DNA of 40,900 nt, from assembly GCA_945904015.1 (NCBI GenBank), contig CAMDPK010000055.1:1-40900 (forward strand). Direction: 5' to 3'. How positions within the stretch are numbered: the first letter of the stretch is position 1; each line of letters begins with the position of its first letter. The translations under genes were made by a program, and so were the position numbers. Positions 26,252 to 37,380 of this stretch are shown here, one piece after another. The notes beneath the pieces are model-generated. The model made no database searches and was not told the DNA's origin. It was given only the letters and a program-made list of their open reading frames with translations. This DNA is from Candidatus Kuenenia stuttgartensis (GTDB taxonomy: Bacteria > Planctomycetota > Planctomycetia > Planctomycetales > Planctomycetaceae).

Positions 26252-27460
26252 TCACAGCGTTCCCGAGCTCTTCATGACCGGCAGCAGCAGGCCGATGACG
26301 ACGAACAGGATCATCGCGGCCATCACGATCAGCATCAGCGGTTCGAGCAGTCGGACGGCGAGGTCTAACAAACGATGAGTGCGGCGTTCCATCGTGTCGG
26401 CGATGTTGATGAGGACGTGTTCGAGATTGTTGGCTTCCTCGCCGACGGAAATCATCTCGATCACTTCGGCGGGGAACTGTTTGCTCTGACCCAGCGGAGC
26501 CGCGAGTGACTTGCCGGTCGAGACGCTATCGGCGGCGGTCGAGATCGCGTCTGAGAGCACACGATTGCCGGTCGCGTCTTTGGCGATCCGCAGCGATTGC
26601 AGAATCGGCACGCCGTTTTTGAGCAACGTCCCCAGAATGCGGCAGAAGCGCGCGACGGCCAAGCTGCGAATCACCGGCCCCAACGCGGGCACCGAGATCG
26701 CGATTCGATGCCACTGTCGCAAACCCTGCTCAGTCTTCAGGCGTTGGCGAATGAACCAAGTTGCGGCGATGATCGCCAAGATCGTGACGAACCAATAGGT
26801 ACCGGCGTACTTGCTGAGCGACATCAACGCCGTGGTCGCCCACGGAAGCTCGTCCCGTTCGGCCATGCGTTCGAAGACTCCCGCGAACTTCGGCACGAAC
26901 CACACGAGCATCGCCCAGACCACACCGACGCCCGTCGCCAACAGGAAAACGGGATAGGCCATCGCTCCGAAGACTCGGCCTTTGAGTTCTTGCTGGTGCT
27001 CGGTGAAGTCCGCGATCTGTTTGAGCACGTCTTCCAGGAACGAGCCTTCTTCACCGGCTCGGACCATGCTGACGGCCAGATCGGAGAAGATGTCTTCGTG
27101 CAGCCGCATGGATTCGGCGAGCCGCGTGCCGTCGGCGACCTTGTCGCGCAGGTCGCGCAGCACGGTCTTCAAGCCGGCATGGGATGTCTGACGTTCGAGC
27201 AATTCCAGGGACCGCAGCAGCGGCACGCCCGCTCGCAGCAGATCGGCCAGTTGCGAAAAGAACGTCGCCAAGTGTGCCGCTCGCGGCCTGCGGACCCACG
27301 CCAGCGCGGGACTTTTGGACGCTTCGGCCGCCTGAATCTTCACCGGGAAGAGCTGCTTCGCCGACAACTGCGAGACGACATCCAACTCGCTGTTGGCGGT
27401 CAGCAGATCGGCAAACTCACGGCCGGAAAGATCGCGAGCGATGTAGCGGAATTCAGGCAT
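26252..27460 (-). CDS. Type II secretion / type IV pilus inner-membrane protein, F family (GspF/PilC)
   Basis: 402 residues. The N-terminal FRYIARDLSGREF region is followed by two T2SSF domains (~70-195 and ~275-395) with FFSQLADLLRAGVPLLRSL and FCRILGTLLKNGVPILQSL, the hallmark repeated motif. Membrane helices are at about 170-190 (FLLATGVGVVWAMLVWFVP), 217-235 and the C-terminus (LMLIVMAAMILFVVIGLLLP). It forms the inner-membrane platform that couples the secretion ATPase to pseudopilus assembly. No ATPase (GspE/PilB) gene is in the window, but the DUF1559 prepilin-like protein might be a client. Confidence 0.92.
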   Translation of the reverse strand: MPEFRYIARDLSGREFADLLTANSELDVVSQLSAKQLFPVKIQAAEASKSPALAWVRRPRAAHLATFFSQLADLLRAGVPLLRSLELLERQTSHAGLKTVLRDLRDKVADGTRLAESMRLHEDIFSDLAVSMVRAGEEGSFLEDVLKQIADFTEHQQELKGRVFGAMAYPVFLLATGVGVVWAMLVWFVPKFAGVFERMAERDELPWATTALMSLSKYAGTYWFVTILAIIAATWFIRQRLKTEQGLRQWHRIAISVPALGPVIRSLAVARFCRILGTLLKNGVPILQSLRIAKDATGNRVLSDAISTAADSVSTGKSLAAPLGQSKQFPAEVIEMISVGEEANNLEHVLINIADTMERRTHRLLDLAVRLLEPLMLIVMAAMILFVVIGLLLPVMKSSGTL

Positions 27461-27580
27461 GGCGGCAGGATGTTACGGACGTCTTCGTCCTCTCGCGAGG
27501 CTTATGTCGCAGATTGCCTCGTGCGAATTGCATCGAGCGCCGGATCGAACAGTCGTTCTGAGGAACGGGACACCGCCGCC

Positions 27581-28147
27581 CTATTTCTTCGCTTTCGGGC
27601 CAACCAGTTCGACGAAATTGCCGTCGGGATCGCGATACACGCCGAGAAATCGACCGTCCGAAATCTCTTGCAAGCCTTTGCTGAGCGGCATGGAACCGTA
27701 GGCGATCATCCGCATGTTCGCGATGGCGATGTCCTTGACGGCGATCGTCGTGTACCGCATCCCCAGAGTTGAGTGGATGAAATCCTGATTGGCCTTCTTG
27801 CCGGGAGCCTTCTTGAACTCCATCAGCTTCAATTTTGTGACGTTGTCTCCCTTACCGAGCACCAGCACATGCACTCGAAACGGCTGGTTGTCGGTCAGCC
27901 CGACGTTTTGAGCCATGTCAGCGGGGACATCGAAGCCGTCCAGTTCCGTCATGCCGACTGCCTGGGTGTAGAAGTCCACCGAGCGTTCGGCATCCGAGCA
28001 AACGATGCCGAAGTCGATCGTCGTACTCGTGAAGTCCCCCGGCTTGGCGGCCACCTTTTGCTTTTCCTTCGCACCGGTCAGCGCGAACAAGCCGACTCCT
28101 AAAACGAGAGCACATGTGACAGCCTTGAACGACGGATGCAGTTTCAT
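27581..28147 (-). CDS. Secreted VOC-family (glyoxalase/bleomycin-resistance fold) protein
   Basis: 188 residues. The N-terminus (MKLHPSFKAVTCALVLGVGL) is a signal peptide. The rest is one vicinal-oxygen-chelate domain: IDFGIVCSDAERSVDFYTQA, MRYTTIAVKDI, and the closing FLGVYRDPDGNFVELVGP, whose Glu is a metal ligand in the family. An exported VOC protein is unusual outside planctomycetes; substrate is unknown. ATG 28147 is chosen because AGGAG precedes it; the longer in-frame start at 28207 reads the repeat pair. It is downstream of the DUF1501 gene, separated by that repeat pair. Confidence 0.85.
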   Translation of the reverse strand: MKLHPSFKAVTCALVLGVGLFALTGAKEKQKVAAKPGDFTSTTIDFGIVCSDAERSVDFYTQAVGMTELDGFDVPADMAQNVGLTDNQPFRVHVLVLGKGDNVTKLKLMEFKKAPGKKANQDFIHSTLGMRYTTIAVKDIAIANMRMIAYGSMPLSKGLQEISDGRFLGVYRDPDGNFVELVGPKAKK

Positions 28148-28165
28148 GTCGGGACTCCTGAAGAA

Positions 28166-28243
28166 GTAGGTCAGGCTTTCCAGCCTGACTCGAATTGGAA
28201 AAACCAAGTCAGTCGTTGATCGGGTCAGCCTGGGAAGGCTGAC

Positions 28244-28247
<4 letters not shown>
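28166..28247. repeat. Inverted pair of repeat words, family C
   Basis: Left word 28166-28189: GTAG, GTCAGGCT, loop TTCC, AGCCTGAC. Right word (inverted) 28224-28247: GTCAGCCT, loop GGGA, AGGCTGAC, CTAC. The two words differ in the stem by a G-to-C change matched by the opposite change in the partner strand, so both remain perfectly paired. The right CTAC gives the TAG stop codon of the DUF1501 gene on the minus strand. Confidence 0.92.
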
Positions 28248-29698
<1,451 letters not shown>

Positions 29699-29727
29699 GA
29701 AAGAGTCCTCGCTGGAAAAACAGAAAG

Positions 29728-30285
29728 TCATTCATCGTCGAGATGGGGTGCTGATTCTCGAATTTTGTGCAACGTCTCGATCGTGCCGTGCTGAGCGGCC
29801 CAATGATCGATGTAATTCCAATCCAACCGTTTTCCTTGGACGGAAATCACATCGCGGATGTCATCGTGATCCTTGTTCCGCATCCAGCGAGCTTTCGTCA
29901 GGATCACATCTTCGGCGGTTGGCAGCCAAACCTCTCGGCCGAAGTAGTTCACCTTCAGCCGTCGCTGAAATCGAGACAAATCGTGTGCGTCCGAACTCAA
30001 TCGGAACAGTTCGACGATGAAGTCCGTGTTTTGGATGGTGAGGACGTTTTTCACCGTCCCAGTCGCCGTTTCAAACTGCATCTGTGGATTGAGGCGAAAA
30101 TCCGGTGATAAACGTGACACGACCGCACGCAACGGCTTGTCTCCCACTTGAATCACGAAGTCAGCGTCCACCGTCGATCGCGGAATGCCATAAAACATGC
30201 TCGAGAGAGAGCCGACCAACATGTACGGCAGTCCTTCGGCATTCAAGGCGTCGATCATTTGTTCCACGGCGGGATGAGGTGTCAT
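29728..30285 (-). CDS. Minimal nucleotidyltransferase (MNT/AbiEii-like)
   Basis: 185 residues. The signature of a nucleotidyltransferase is clear: LVGSLSSMFYGIPRSTVDAD gives the GS motif (Gly25-Ser26) and the DxD metal ligands (Asp40, Asp42). The second half has a helical substrate domain (WLPTAEDVILTKARWMRNKDH then DDIRDVI), as in AbiEii-type or DUF6036-type proteins. Family members act as toxins or antitoxins that modify tRNA or proteins with nucleotides. The ATG (30285) overlaps the TGA of the upstream helical gene as ATGA, so translation is coupled. The third gene in this run is the DUF1501 gene. Neighbouring PSD1 and DUF1501 genes are unrelated to it, so this looks like an inserted two-gene module. 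Confidence 0.85.
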   Translation of the reverse strand: MTPHPAVEQMIDALNAEGLPYMLVGSLSSMFYGIPRSTVDADFVIQVGDKPLRAVVSRLSPDFRLNPQMQFETATGTVKNVLTIQNTDFIVELFRLSSDAHDLSRFQRRLKVNYFGREVWLPTAEDVILTKARWMRNKDHDDIRDVISVQGKRLDWNYIDHWAAQHGTIETLHKIRESAPHLDDE

Positions 30286-30539
30286 TTCCGAGCCTCGACG
30301 ATTTTCTTCAGGTCAGATTCATCGAAGCGACGTCTGAGTTCGATCCGCCGAGTGAACTCGTGCCGTCGCTGTTCTTCGGTGTAATCGGGAAATTGGTGCT
30401 GAATTCCCGCCATACAAATGCTGCGGGCGTACTCATACAAGTCCAAGCCGGTCTTGATTCGTTCGGCCGGATCAATGGTTCGCGCCACACGCACTTTGTC
30501 CCGGTAGATCGCGTCAGCGAGTTCTTTGATGTTATCCAT
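30282..30539 (-). CDS. Small helical partner of the nucleotidyltransferase
   Basis: 85 residues, all predicted helix, highly charged: ELADAIYRDKVRVARTIDPA at the start, GLDLYEYARSICMAGIQHQF in the middle and FTRRIELRRRFDESDLKKIV at the end. No named domain is recognised, but genes of this size and layout (…PAER…GLDLYEYA…IxxQFP…) commonly precede this type of nucleotidyltransferase in planctomycetes and cyanobacteria, from memory. ATG 30539 is preferred because GGAG lies nine bases upstream; ATG 30548 would have no space for a ribosome-binding site. It follows the PSD1 stop almost without a gap and overlaps the nucleotidyltransferase start by 4 bp. A role as antitoxin or substrate adaptor is inference. 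Confidence 0.78.
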   Translation of the reverse strand: MDNIKELADAIYRDKVRVARTIDPAERIKTGLDLYEYARSICMAGIQHQFPDYTEEQRRHEFTRRIELRRRFDESDLKKIVEARK

Positions 30540-30544
30540 TGAAA

Positions 30545-33500
30545 TCATCTCCGCATGAACATCTCATCCAAATTCAGCAGCACGTTGCCGACGACGGTCC
30601 AGGCCGCGAGTTCGACCGGGTCTGCCCCTTCCGGCAGCGGGCCGAGCGGATTCGTGGCGAGCTTGCGGGCCTTCTCGATGTCCTTCGCGAATCGTTCGCG
30701 AGCGCTGTTGAACAACTTCGTGAGGTCCGCCAGTTCTGACTCGGTTGGTTGCCGGGACACGCATTGGAGGAAGCCGGCTCGGATGTGGTCGGCGGGCGAC
30801 GTGCCGCTCTTGGCCATCGTGCGAGCCAACGCTTGAGCTGCTTCGATGTAAACTGGGTCGTTGAGCGTCACGAGCGCTTGCAGCGGCGTGTTGGTCCGTG
30901 CTCGGCGGATCGTGCAGACCTCGCGGTTCGGAGCGTCGAACGCCGACATCGACGGGTACGGATTCGAACGTCGCCAAGTCGTGTACAGGCCGCGGCGGAA
31001 TTTGTCCTCTCCGGCACTCGCCTGCCAGTCGATGCCGCTGCCGAACGCGGCGCTCACGCCGAGATTCGGCTGAAACGGTTTCACGGGCGGACCAAACATC
31101 TTCGGGCTGAGCAACCCGCTGATCGCCAACGCCTGATCGCGAATCATCTCGGCCGACAATCGGAAACGCGGGCCGCGAGCCAGCAGATAATTTTCGGGAT
31201 CGCGATCCAACAACTCCGGCGTGACCTTCGAGGATTGCCGGTACGTCGCCGAGGTCACGATCAACTTCAACAACGCTTTCGTATCCCACTTCAACCGCTC
31301 GACCTCCGTGGCCAGCCAGTCGAGCAACTCCGGATGTGTCGGCAGGTCGCCTTGCGAACCGAACTCTTCGCTCGTTCGCACGAGGCCATTGCCGAAGATC
31401 GTGTCCCAGTACCGATTGGCCAGCACGCGCGCGGTCAGCGGGTTGTTGTCGTCGATCAGCCACTTGGCCAGTGCCAGCCGATCGGGCGGTGAACCTTCCG
31501 GCAGCGGATGAAACGCGGCGGGGACTCCCGGCGTGACTTCTTGGCCGAGGTCCATGAAGTTGCCGCGCAGTTGGATATTCGTCTTGCGGCGTTTGTCGGC
31601 GGCGAGTTCACGCAGAACTGGCACAGTCGTTGCGGCCTTGAGTTCCGCAAGGCTCTTGCGAGTCGCCACCAACTGGTCGCGAGCGGAGGCCAATTCGGGA
31701 GCGATCGTCAAATAGAACTTTGTCAATTCGGCGCGTTGAGCCTCATTGCGTTGCTCGGCCGGCGTGTTGAGGATCGCCAGGATCGCAGCCGGAACGCGAG
31801 CCGACTCGGCCGCACGGGGATCGTCTGTCAGCGACAACCGGAATTTGCCGAGCACATGATTCTCAAACGATGACGTTTGTTCGAGCGTGATCGTCAGCGT
31901 CGAACCCTCCGCGACCTCGACCGAAGTGGACGTGACCAACGTCAGCGAGTGCGGCTGATCGAGCTTCCCGCCGACCGCCCAGCCCTTGTTGGCTTGCGGC
32001 GCGAGCACAACCTTCGCCTCGAACCCAGCACCTTGTTCGTGATCGGCAAACGCGGTCGCGAACGGCACGCCCCGCACCCCGCTGAGCACGAACTCGGACG
32101 ACGGCTTCGGCGGATCGACGTAATCTTTCTGCCAAACCGGCTCGTGCTTGTCGTTCAAGACGAGGACTCGGAAGTTGCGAATCCGCTCTTCGGTCCCTGC
32201 GTCGGTGCGGTTCCACAGGACGACGCGGTCAATCGGCTGCTCGGATTTCAGATCGACTTCCCACCACGGATTGTCTTCTTGAGCCGTGTGCGAGACGGAG
32301 TTCTTCGCGTAGTCGCCCGACGTGTTGCCGTCGTTCGCGCGTTTCGCTTCGCCGCCGTAATTGGTCGTGCTCTGCTTGGCGTCTCCCTGCGGAGCGTGAT
32401 TGTCGTTGCCGGCGAAGACCTGCACTTCGGCGAGATGCAGGAACCGAGCCTTGCCCGGCAATTCCACTCGCACGAAGCGGCCGTTGAGTCGCGTCCCGTT
32501 TGGCGGAGTGATCGTGGCCGAGACCTTCGACAGCACGAAGTTCCCGCCGCCGAAGCCCGCTCCTTTGCCGGGCAGCGCGTCATCCGGCAGAGAGTCGAGT
32601 CGCACGGCATTCAGCTTGCCGGCTGACAACGGAATCTCGATTGAGTACGTCGCCTTGTTCGCCGCTTTGTCGGCGCGAACCGCTCCGTCGTCAGCCACGC
32701 TGAGCGTCACACCGCCATCCGACTTGCCACTCGTCGGCTTGAGCGGCTTCCAAGCCAGCGACCTGGGAAATGCCGCGTCCCATTTGGCGAATGATTCCAA
32801 GACGGCGGGAGTCGGGGTGACGGCTTCTTTTTCCAGCCGAGCGACGTCCGCCAGCCACGTCTCCTTTTGCTTGAGTTGCTCCGATGTGAACAACTCCAAA
32901 CGAGGCGATTCATCCGATCGGTCGGCGTCTTCGGTCTGATTCAGGATCGCGAACAGTTTGAAGAATTCCTCCTGCGTGATCGGGTCGTACTTGTGCGTGT
33001 GACACTGAGCACACGCGATCGTGGTCCCCATCCAAGTGGCCATCGTCGTGTTGACGCGGTCCACGATGGCGACGCTGCGGAACTCCTCGTCGTTCGTGCC
33101 CCCTTCGTTGTTCGTCAGCGTGTTGCGATGAAACGCCGTCGCGATGAGCTGATCCTCGGTCGGATTCGGCAGCAAGTCGCCAGCGATTTGTTCGATCGTG
33201 AACTGATCGAACGGCATGTTCTTGTTGAACGCCTTGATGACCCAATCGCGATAACCCCAGATCGTCCGCGCCGGATCGTCCGCGTACCCCGCCGAGTCCG
33301 CATACCGAGCGAGATCCAACCACTGCCGCGCCCAGTGCTCGCCGTAGCTCTCCTTCGCCAGCATCCGATCCACGAACTTTTCGTAAGCCTGCGGGTCCGA
33401 GTCCTTCACGAAGTCTTCGATCTCGGCGACGGTCGGCGGCAACCCTGTCAGATCCAGTGCGACACGACGTCCCAACGCGTTCCGATCTGCTTCCGGCGAA

Positions 33501-34018
33501 GTCGTCAGCCCTTCGCGTTCCAGCCGAGCCAGAATGAAATTGTCGATCGGATTTCGGATTTCGGATTTCGAGTTTCGGATTTCCGGCACATTGGGCCGGC
33601 CTGGTTTTTCGTACGACCAATGTTTCGCAAACTTGGCCCCTTGCCGAATCCACGCTCGCAGCAACTCGACTTCGCGAGCATCCAGCGGCTTTCCATGTCC
33701 CGCCGGCGGCATCCGCTCGTCCGCGTTGTCAGAGGTGACACGCCGAATCAACTCGCTCTCGTCCGGCTTGCCGGCAACGGCGGCCACCTTCCCCGATTCG
33801 AGCTTCGCAAGCACTCCGTCCCGGGAGTCAAACCGCAGTCCGGCTTGCCGTTCCTTCTCATCCGGCCCGTGACACTTCCAGCAGCGATTCGACAGGATCG
33901 GGCGAATGTCGCGATTGAAGTCGATGGGCGAGTCGGCCGCGTGAGCGGTCGCTCCGATCACAACCACCGAAAACACAAACGCGAGCCGTCGCACATTCAG
34001 GGAGAACCAGCAGCGCAT
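30545..34018 (-). CDS. PSD1-type cytochrome c protein (DUF1549/DUF1553)
   Basis: 1157 residues with a signal peptide ([18 protein letters not shown]). An N-terminal cytochrome c-like PSCyt1 domain has CWKCH near residue 46. DUF1549 follows (~135-340: [39 protein letters not shown]), with a second haem motif CAQCH near 325. A coagulation factor 5/8 C-like sugar-binding domain lies in the middle ([40 protein letters not shown]). DUF1553 ends the protein ([40 protein letters not shown]). It probably acts in polysaccharide-related periplasmic oxidation with DUF1501. The start at 34018 begins the signal peptide; upstream codons are not protein-like. A direct-repeat tract is translated in frame at residues ~146-155. 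Confidence 0.94.
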   Translation of the reverse strand: MRCWFSLNVRRLAFVFSVVVIGATAHAADSPIDFNRDIRPILSNRCWKCHGPDEKERQAGLRFDSRDGVLAKLESGKVAAVAGKPDESELIRRVTSDNADERMPPAGHGKPLDAREVELLRAWIRQGAKFAKHWSYEKPGRPNVPEIRNSKSEIRNPIDNFILARLEREGLTTSPEADRNALGRRVALDLTGLPPTVAEIEDFVKDSDPQAYEKFVDRMLAKESYGEHWARQWLDLARYADSAGYADDPARTIWGYRDWVIKAFNKNMPFDQFTIEQIAGDLLPNPTEDQLIATAFHRNTLTNNEGGTNDEEFRSVAIVDRVNTTMATWMGTTIACAQCHTHKYDPITQEEFFKLFAILNQTEDADRSDESPRLELFTSEQLKQKETWLADVARLEKEAVTPTPAVLESFAKWDAAFPRSLAWKPLKPTSGKSDGGVTLSVADDGAVRADKAANKATYSIEIPLSAGKLNAVRLDSLPDDALPGKGAGFGGGNFVLSKVSATITPPNGTRLNGRFVRVELPGKARFLHLAEVQVFAGNDNHAPQGDAKQSTTNYGGEAKRANDGNTSGDYAKNSVSHTAQEDNPWWEVDLKSEQPIDRVVLWNRTDAGTEERIRNFRVLVLNDKHEPVWQKDYVDPPKPSSEFVLSGVRGVPFATAFADHEQGAGFEAKVVLAPQANKGWAVGGKLDQPHSLTLVTSTSVEVAEGSTLTITLEQTSSFENHVLGKFRLSLTDDPRAAESARVPAAILAILNTPAEQRNEAQRAELTKFYLTIAPELASARDQLVATRKSLAELKAATTVPVLRELAADKRRKTNIQLRGNFMDLGQEVTPGVPAAFHPLPEGSPPDRLALAKWLIDDNNPLTARVLANRYWDTIFGNGLVRTSEEFGSQGDLPTHPELLDWLATEVERLKWDTKALLKLIVTSATYRQSSKVTPELLDRDPENYLLARGPRFRLSAEMIRDQALAISGLLSPKMFGPPVKPFQPNLGVSAAFGSGIDWQASAGEDKFRRGLYTTWRRSNPYPSMSAFDAPNREVCTIRRARTNTPLQALVTLNDPVYIEAAQALARTMAKSGTSPADHIRAGFLQCVSRQPTESELADLTKLFNSARERFAKDIEKARKLATNPLGPLPEGADPVELAAWTVVGNVLLNLDEMFMRR
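33548..33584. repeat. Short direct-repeat tract (CGGATTT units) inside the PSD1 gene
   Basis: Four or five copies of a 7-8 bp unit (CGGATTT, one as CGAGTTT). In the gene's sense it reads GAAATCCG repeats, translated as [12 protein letters not shown]. It stands where family members usually have a short loop before [12 protein letters not shown]. The number of bases keeps the frame. Confidence 0.8.
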
Positions 34019-34142
34019 CGGAAGTCTCCGAATCGACGAATCCAGAAGGCAGGAATCGCTCGCGCTCGCGAGCGGCGGGAGCGAGATGATATCCAAGCTC
34101 GCCGCCCGCTGCCCACTCTCTTCGCCTAACACGCATCCGACT

Positions 34143-34562
34143 TTACGGCTCGCCTTTGCCCGCCAGATCCATACCAATCGCTACGACCACCGGTAGATAC
34201 ATCGCTAACGGATACAGTCCAACGAGCACGACAGTACGGCGAATGCCACGCGTTCGGAAAAGGTGCCACGGTACGCAAATCATTGGCAGCCCCCAAAACG
34301 CCCCAAGCGTGATGCACAGGCGGTAGAGCCAACTGAGACGCCGATGACGATGCTTCGCATCGAGGAATGTCCAGACTGCAATCGGTAGTCCCCACAAAAC
34401 AATCACCAGGCGTTGCACGGTTTGATAAGTTCGATCAGGTAGATCCACGGAAACCACAGCGATGATGCCAACGACCAATGCAGTCGCATAACAAGCACGT
34501 CCTAGCCAAGTCAGGTACGGCGGGTTTTCGCTTTGAACTGGCAACACATGAGATTCGTTCAT
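34143..34562 (-). CDS. Small membrane protein of unknown function
   Basis: 139 residues with four likely membrane helices: ~22-40 (ACYATALVVGIIAVVSVDL), ~52-66 (LVIVLWGLPIAVWTFLD), ~80-98 (LYRLCITLGAFWGLPMICVP) and ~112-130 (VVLVGLYPLAMYLPVVVAIG). A His/Arg-rich loop (AKHRHRRL) is between helices 2 and 3, probably cytoplasmic. I do not recognise the family. It is in the same direction as its neighbours, 34 bp after the SGNH gene start-side neighbour ends and 124 bp before the PSD1 start. Confidence 0.7.
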   Translation of the reverse strand: MNESHVLPVQSENPPYLTWLGRACYATALVVGIIAVVSVDLPDRTYQTVQRLVIVLWGLPIAVWTFLDAKHRHRRLSWLYRLCITLGAFWGLPMICVPWHLFRTRGIRRTVVLVGLYPLAMYLPVVVAIGMDLAGKGEP

Positions 34563-34596
34563 CGCATCGCGTCAATCAGAACCGGAGGCCGGTGGC

Positions 34597-35850
34597 TTAG
34601 GGTTTGATGAACCAGGGCTTCGTCGTGGAGTCGGACTCAAAGAACTTCAGCAGCAACTGGCCAACCTTCCGCTGGCCGGACGGCGATTGATGCGTGCCGT
34701 CGTTGGGAGTGAAGTCGGACGTCTCGTACGAGAAGCCGTCTTCGCGTTTCGTCGAGCCGTTGGCCCAGAGGTACGGTCCCCAACTGAGCCACGGAGCTTT
34801 GACCTCGCCGCGAGCGGGATCGAAGTTGAGCGACTTGTCACCGCTGATTTGTTGCTCGACCAGCCACTTCACGGAGAACGCCGATTCGTAGGCGTAGGGT
34901 TCGGGATTGAGTCCCGTCGTGGCGTAGCCGCCGTAGGTGCGGCTCGACAGATACGCCAGCTTCACGTTCGGGAACCGAGCGGGAAAGATTTGCACGATGC
35001 GAGCCAACTCGCTCTGCAAGGTCTGAGCGTATTTCGGAAAACCTTGATTCGGCCCGGCGTCGGCTTGCTTGATCCAGATGACTTGGACTTGCTCGCGCGA
35101 GACTCCCGCTTGCTTCAGCCGTTGATCGACGGTGTCCCAATACTGTTTGCCGCGTCCGCCATCGTCGGGATTTTGAATTGCGGCGGCGGTCATGCCCCCT
35201 TGTGCTCCGTTGACGAATTGAACTTGCGGATTCAGGTTCGACGCCTCACGCAACTCTCGCTGAAAGCCCTCCGACGACTGCGACGTGTTGCTCATCCCGA
35301 CGGACATCAGCACGATCTTGCCCTTCGGATCGGGCTGACCTTGAGCATTCAGCGGTTGCACTTGCTTTGCCATTTTGAGTCCCGCCGCTTCGTGATCCTT
35401 CGGCCGTTCGTTCTTGCCGCCGGGATAGAAGCCCCCCTCGAAGCTTTGATACTTGGCCGCCCCCAGTTCGTTCAGCGGCTTGAGCGACTTCGTGTCGGGC
35501 GAGACAGGTTTACCGTCGTTCTTGCGGGCTGGCTCATTGCCGCCGCGCTGGTCGCCCCGCGCGATGCCTCGCAGTACTTCTTTGCCGTCACGAGTGACCG
35601 GCTGCACCATGATGGCGCTGCCCTCGCGAAAGTCCTTCAGCTTCTCCGCCAAGTCCTTGCCGGAGCTGTTGAGCACGCGTGTGTCGTCCGTCAGCGTGAA
35701 CTCACGCTGCTTGCCGTCGATCTCCACCGTGACCTTCTTGCCGGGGATATCCAACTTCTTCAGCGTGCCGCGCAGAATCTCTTGAGCCGGCAACAGACTC
35801 GGAAAAAACAACATCGCCACGAGAACGCATTGCACAAGGGTTCGTTTCAT
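34597..35850 (-). CDS. Secreted SGNH-family esterase with N-terminal beta-rich domain
   Basis: 417 residues. A signal peptide (VQCVLVAMLFFPSLLPAQE) is followed by a small beta-rich domain (~25-105: GTLKKLDIPGKKVTVEIDGK, REFTLTDDTRVL). A long SGNH-like domain covers ~165-400: GKIVLMSVGMSNTSQSS holds the block I Ser (here SVGMSN rather than GxSN), GAQGGM the oxyanion Gly, and NDGTHQSPSG the Asp/His pair. The closest families are sialate-O-acetylesterase-like (SASA/DUF303). It probably removes acetyl groups from sugars outside the cytoplasm. ATG 35853 and 35850 are both possible; GGAG spacing favours the second. It starts 16 bp after the upstream oxidoreductase stop, so the two are one operon. 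Confidence 0.82.
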   Translation of the reverse strand: MKRTLVQCVLVAMLFFPSLLPAQEILRGTLKKLDIPGKKVTVEIDGKQREFTLTDDTRVLNSSGKDLAEKLKDFREGSAIMVQPVTRDGKEVLRGIARGDQRGGNEPARKNDGKPVSPDTKSLKPLNELGAAKYQSFEGGFYPGGKNERPKDHEAAGLKMAKQVQPLNAQGQPDPKGKIVLMSVGMSNTSQSSEGFQRELREASNLNPQVQFVNGAQGGMTAAAIQNPDDGGRGKQYWDTVDQRLKQAGVSREQVQVIWIKQADAGPNQGFPKYAQTLQSELARIVQIFPARFPNVKLAYLSSRTYGGYATTGLNPEPYAYESAFSVKWLVEQQISGDKSLNFDPARGEVKAPWLSWGPYLWANGSTKREDGFSYETSDFTPNDGTHQSPSGQRKVGQLLLKFFESDSTTKPWFIKP

Positions 35851-35868
35851 CATCAGGCTCCGAGTGTT

Positions 35869-37005
35869 TCAGACGTTGGTCCACTGACCGTTCTTTGCGC
35901 TGCTGAGCACCGCGTCGCAAATCTTCTGCGTTTCCAAGGCGTCGCGGAAGGTCGGGCTGCACGGAGTCCCCTTCGCCAGCGAGTCGCAGAAGTCGGCGAC
36001 TTGATGCACGAAGCTGTGCTCATAACCGATCTGCAAGCCGGGCACCCACCACTTGCTCATGTAGGGATGATCGCCGTCGGTGACGTGGATCGAACGCCAG
36101 CCGCGCAGGTTGCCGGCATCGCGGTGATCAAACCATTGCAGGCGATGCAGGTCGTGCAAGTCCCACTTGATCGAAGCGTGCTCGCCGTTGATCTCGAACG
36201 TGTACAGCGCCTTGTGGCCGCGGGCGTAGCGTGTCGATTCAAACAGACCGAGCGATCCATTCTGGAAGTGGCACAGGAACGCGCAGGCGTCGTCGATCCC
36301 AACCTTCTCGACCTTGCCCGTCGCAGTGTGCGTTCGCTCTTTGATGAACGTCTCGGTCATGGCCGTGACGTTCGTGACTCCGCCGTTGAGCCAGATCGCG
36401 GTGTCGATGCAGTGCGCCAGCAAGTCGCCAGTCACTCCGCTGCCGGCCGCTGCGACGTCCAATCGCCAGAGACCATTGCCACCTTGCGGCAAGTCGGCGG
36501 AGATCGTCCAGTCCTGCAAGAAGTTCGCGCGGTAGTGGAAGATGCGTCCGAGCTTCCCTTCGTCGATCAACTGCTTCGCGAAGCTGACGGCGGGGATGCG
36601 GCGGTAGTTGTACCAGACGGTGTTCGCGACCTTGGCCTTCTCGACGGCTTGGCACATTTCTTCGCCTTCCGCCGTGTTCATCGCCAGCGGCTTCTCGCAG
36701 AGGATCATCTTGCCGGCGGCCGCGCAGGCCAGAGAAATCTCCTTGTGCAAATTGTTCGGGACGCAGATATCGACAGCGTCGATGTCTTTCCGCTCGACGA
36801 GCTTCCGCCAGTCGGTCTCCGTAGATTGATAGCCCCAAGTGTCGGCAAACGATTTGATCGCGTCGGCATTGCGAGCACACGCGGCCTTCAGGACCGGCTT
36901 GTATTCCAATTCTGGAAAAAAGTTCGCGACGCGGTTGTAGCCGTTCGAGTGTGCTCGGCCCATGAAGCCGTAGCCGATCATGCCGATGTTGAGAGACTTT
37001 GCCAT
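35869..37005 (-). CDS. Gfo/Idh/MocA family oxidoreductase
   Basis: 378 residues. [18 protein letters not shown] gives the dinucleotide-binding GxGxxG motif at 11-16. The catalytic EKP motif is present (ILCEKPLAM, Glu104-Lys105-Pro106), unlike the other family member in this window. The C-terminal domain has [17 protein letters not shown], whose Asp/His are the usual catalytic residues. It oxidises or reduces a sugar or inositol-like compound using NAD(P). There is no signal peptide. It lies in a minus-strand run with the DUF2442/DUF4160 pair upstream and the SGNH esterase downstream. Confidence 0.93.
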   Translation of the reverse strand: MAKSLNIGMIGYGFMGRAHSNGYNRVANFFPELEYKPVLKAACARNADAIKSFADTWGYQSTETDWRKLVERKDIDAVDICVPNNLHKEISLACAAAGKMILCEKPLAMNTAEGEEMCQAVEKAKVANTVWYNYRRIPAVSFAKQLIDEGKLGRIFHYRANFLQDWTISADLPQGGNGLWRLDVAAAGSGVTGDLLAHCIDTAIWLNGGVTNVTAMTETFIKERTHTATGKVEKVGIDDACAFLCHFQNGSLGLFESTRYARGHKALYTFEINGEHASIKWDLHDLHRLQWFDHRDAGNLRGWRSIHVTDGDHPYMSKWWVPGLQIGYEHSFVHQVADFCDSLAKGTPCSPTFRDALETQKICDAVLSSAKNGQWTNV

Positions 37006-37068
37006 TTGCTGTCGTTCCTTGAGGTGATGCTGAAAAATGTTGTTGGCGAATGGTGTGCCACGATGGCA

Positions 37069-37359
37069 TCACGCAGTTGTCTGACTGACCATGTGCGGTG
37101 ATTCACGCCACGCCGGTTGCAGACCGAGATACAAAACGTCGGGATCGATGTCCGCTCCGTTGGGCCAGACGATCGTGCCCGCTCGTGAGTCCACGGTCAC
37201 TTTGAGAAACTCGTCCCGTTCGCGCCGCATCGGCTCGAAGATCGGGCCATGCAGGAACGGTTCGAGGTCCACGTCACGCTGCGTGCCGTCGGTGAACGAC
37301 AAACGCACGACGAATCCGTCCAGCGGCATGACCTGTTTGACTCGAATCATCGAACGCAT
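37069..37359 (-). CDS. DUF2442 protein
   Basis: 96 residues. The DUF2442 pattern is clear: VMPLDGFVVRLSFTDGTQRD, DLEPFLHGPIFEPMR, and TIVWPNGADIDPDVLY. It is a small beta-rich fold of unknown function, often found beside DUF4160 genes as a two-gene unit and sometimes proposed as a toxin-antitoxin-like pair, which is unproven. ATG 37359 has GAGGAG eight bases upstream; ATG 37350 is an in-frame alternative. It is 21 bp downstream of the DUF4160 stop. Confidence 0.88.
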   Translation of the reverse strand: MRSMIRVKQVMPLDGFVVRLSFTDGTQRDVDLEPFLHGPIFEPMRRERDEFLKVTVDSRAGTIVWPNGADIDPDVLYLGLQPAWRESPHMVSQTTA

Positions 37360-37380
37360 TGGCGAGGCTCCTCAACCCAT

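Noticed and set aside
26597..27772. 391-codon plus-strand open frame opposite the GspF gene
   Set aside because: Gln/Arg/His-rich shadow; the GspF frame has repeated T2SSF motifs and membrane helices.
34687..37101. 804-codon open frame on the plus strand
   Set aside because: Antisense of the SGNH esterase and oxidoreductase genes, which have clear motifs; composition is Arg/Val/Asp-rich without domains.
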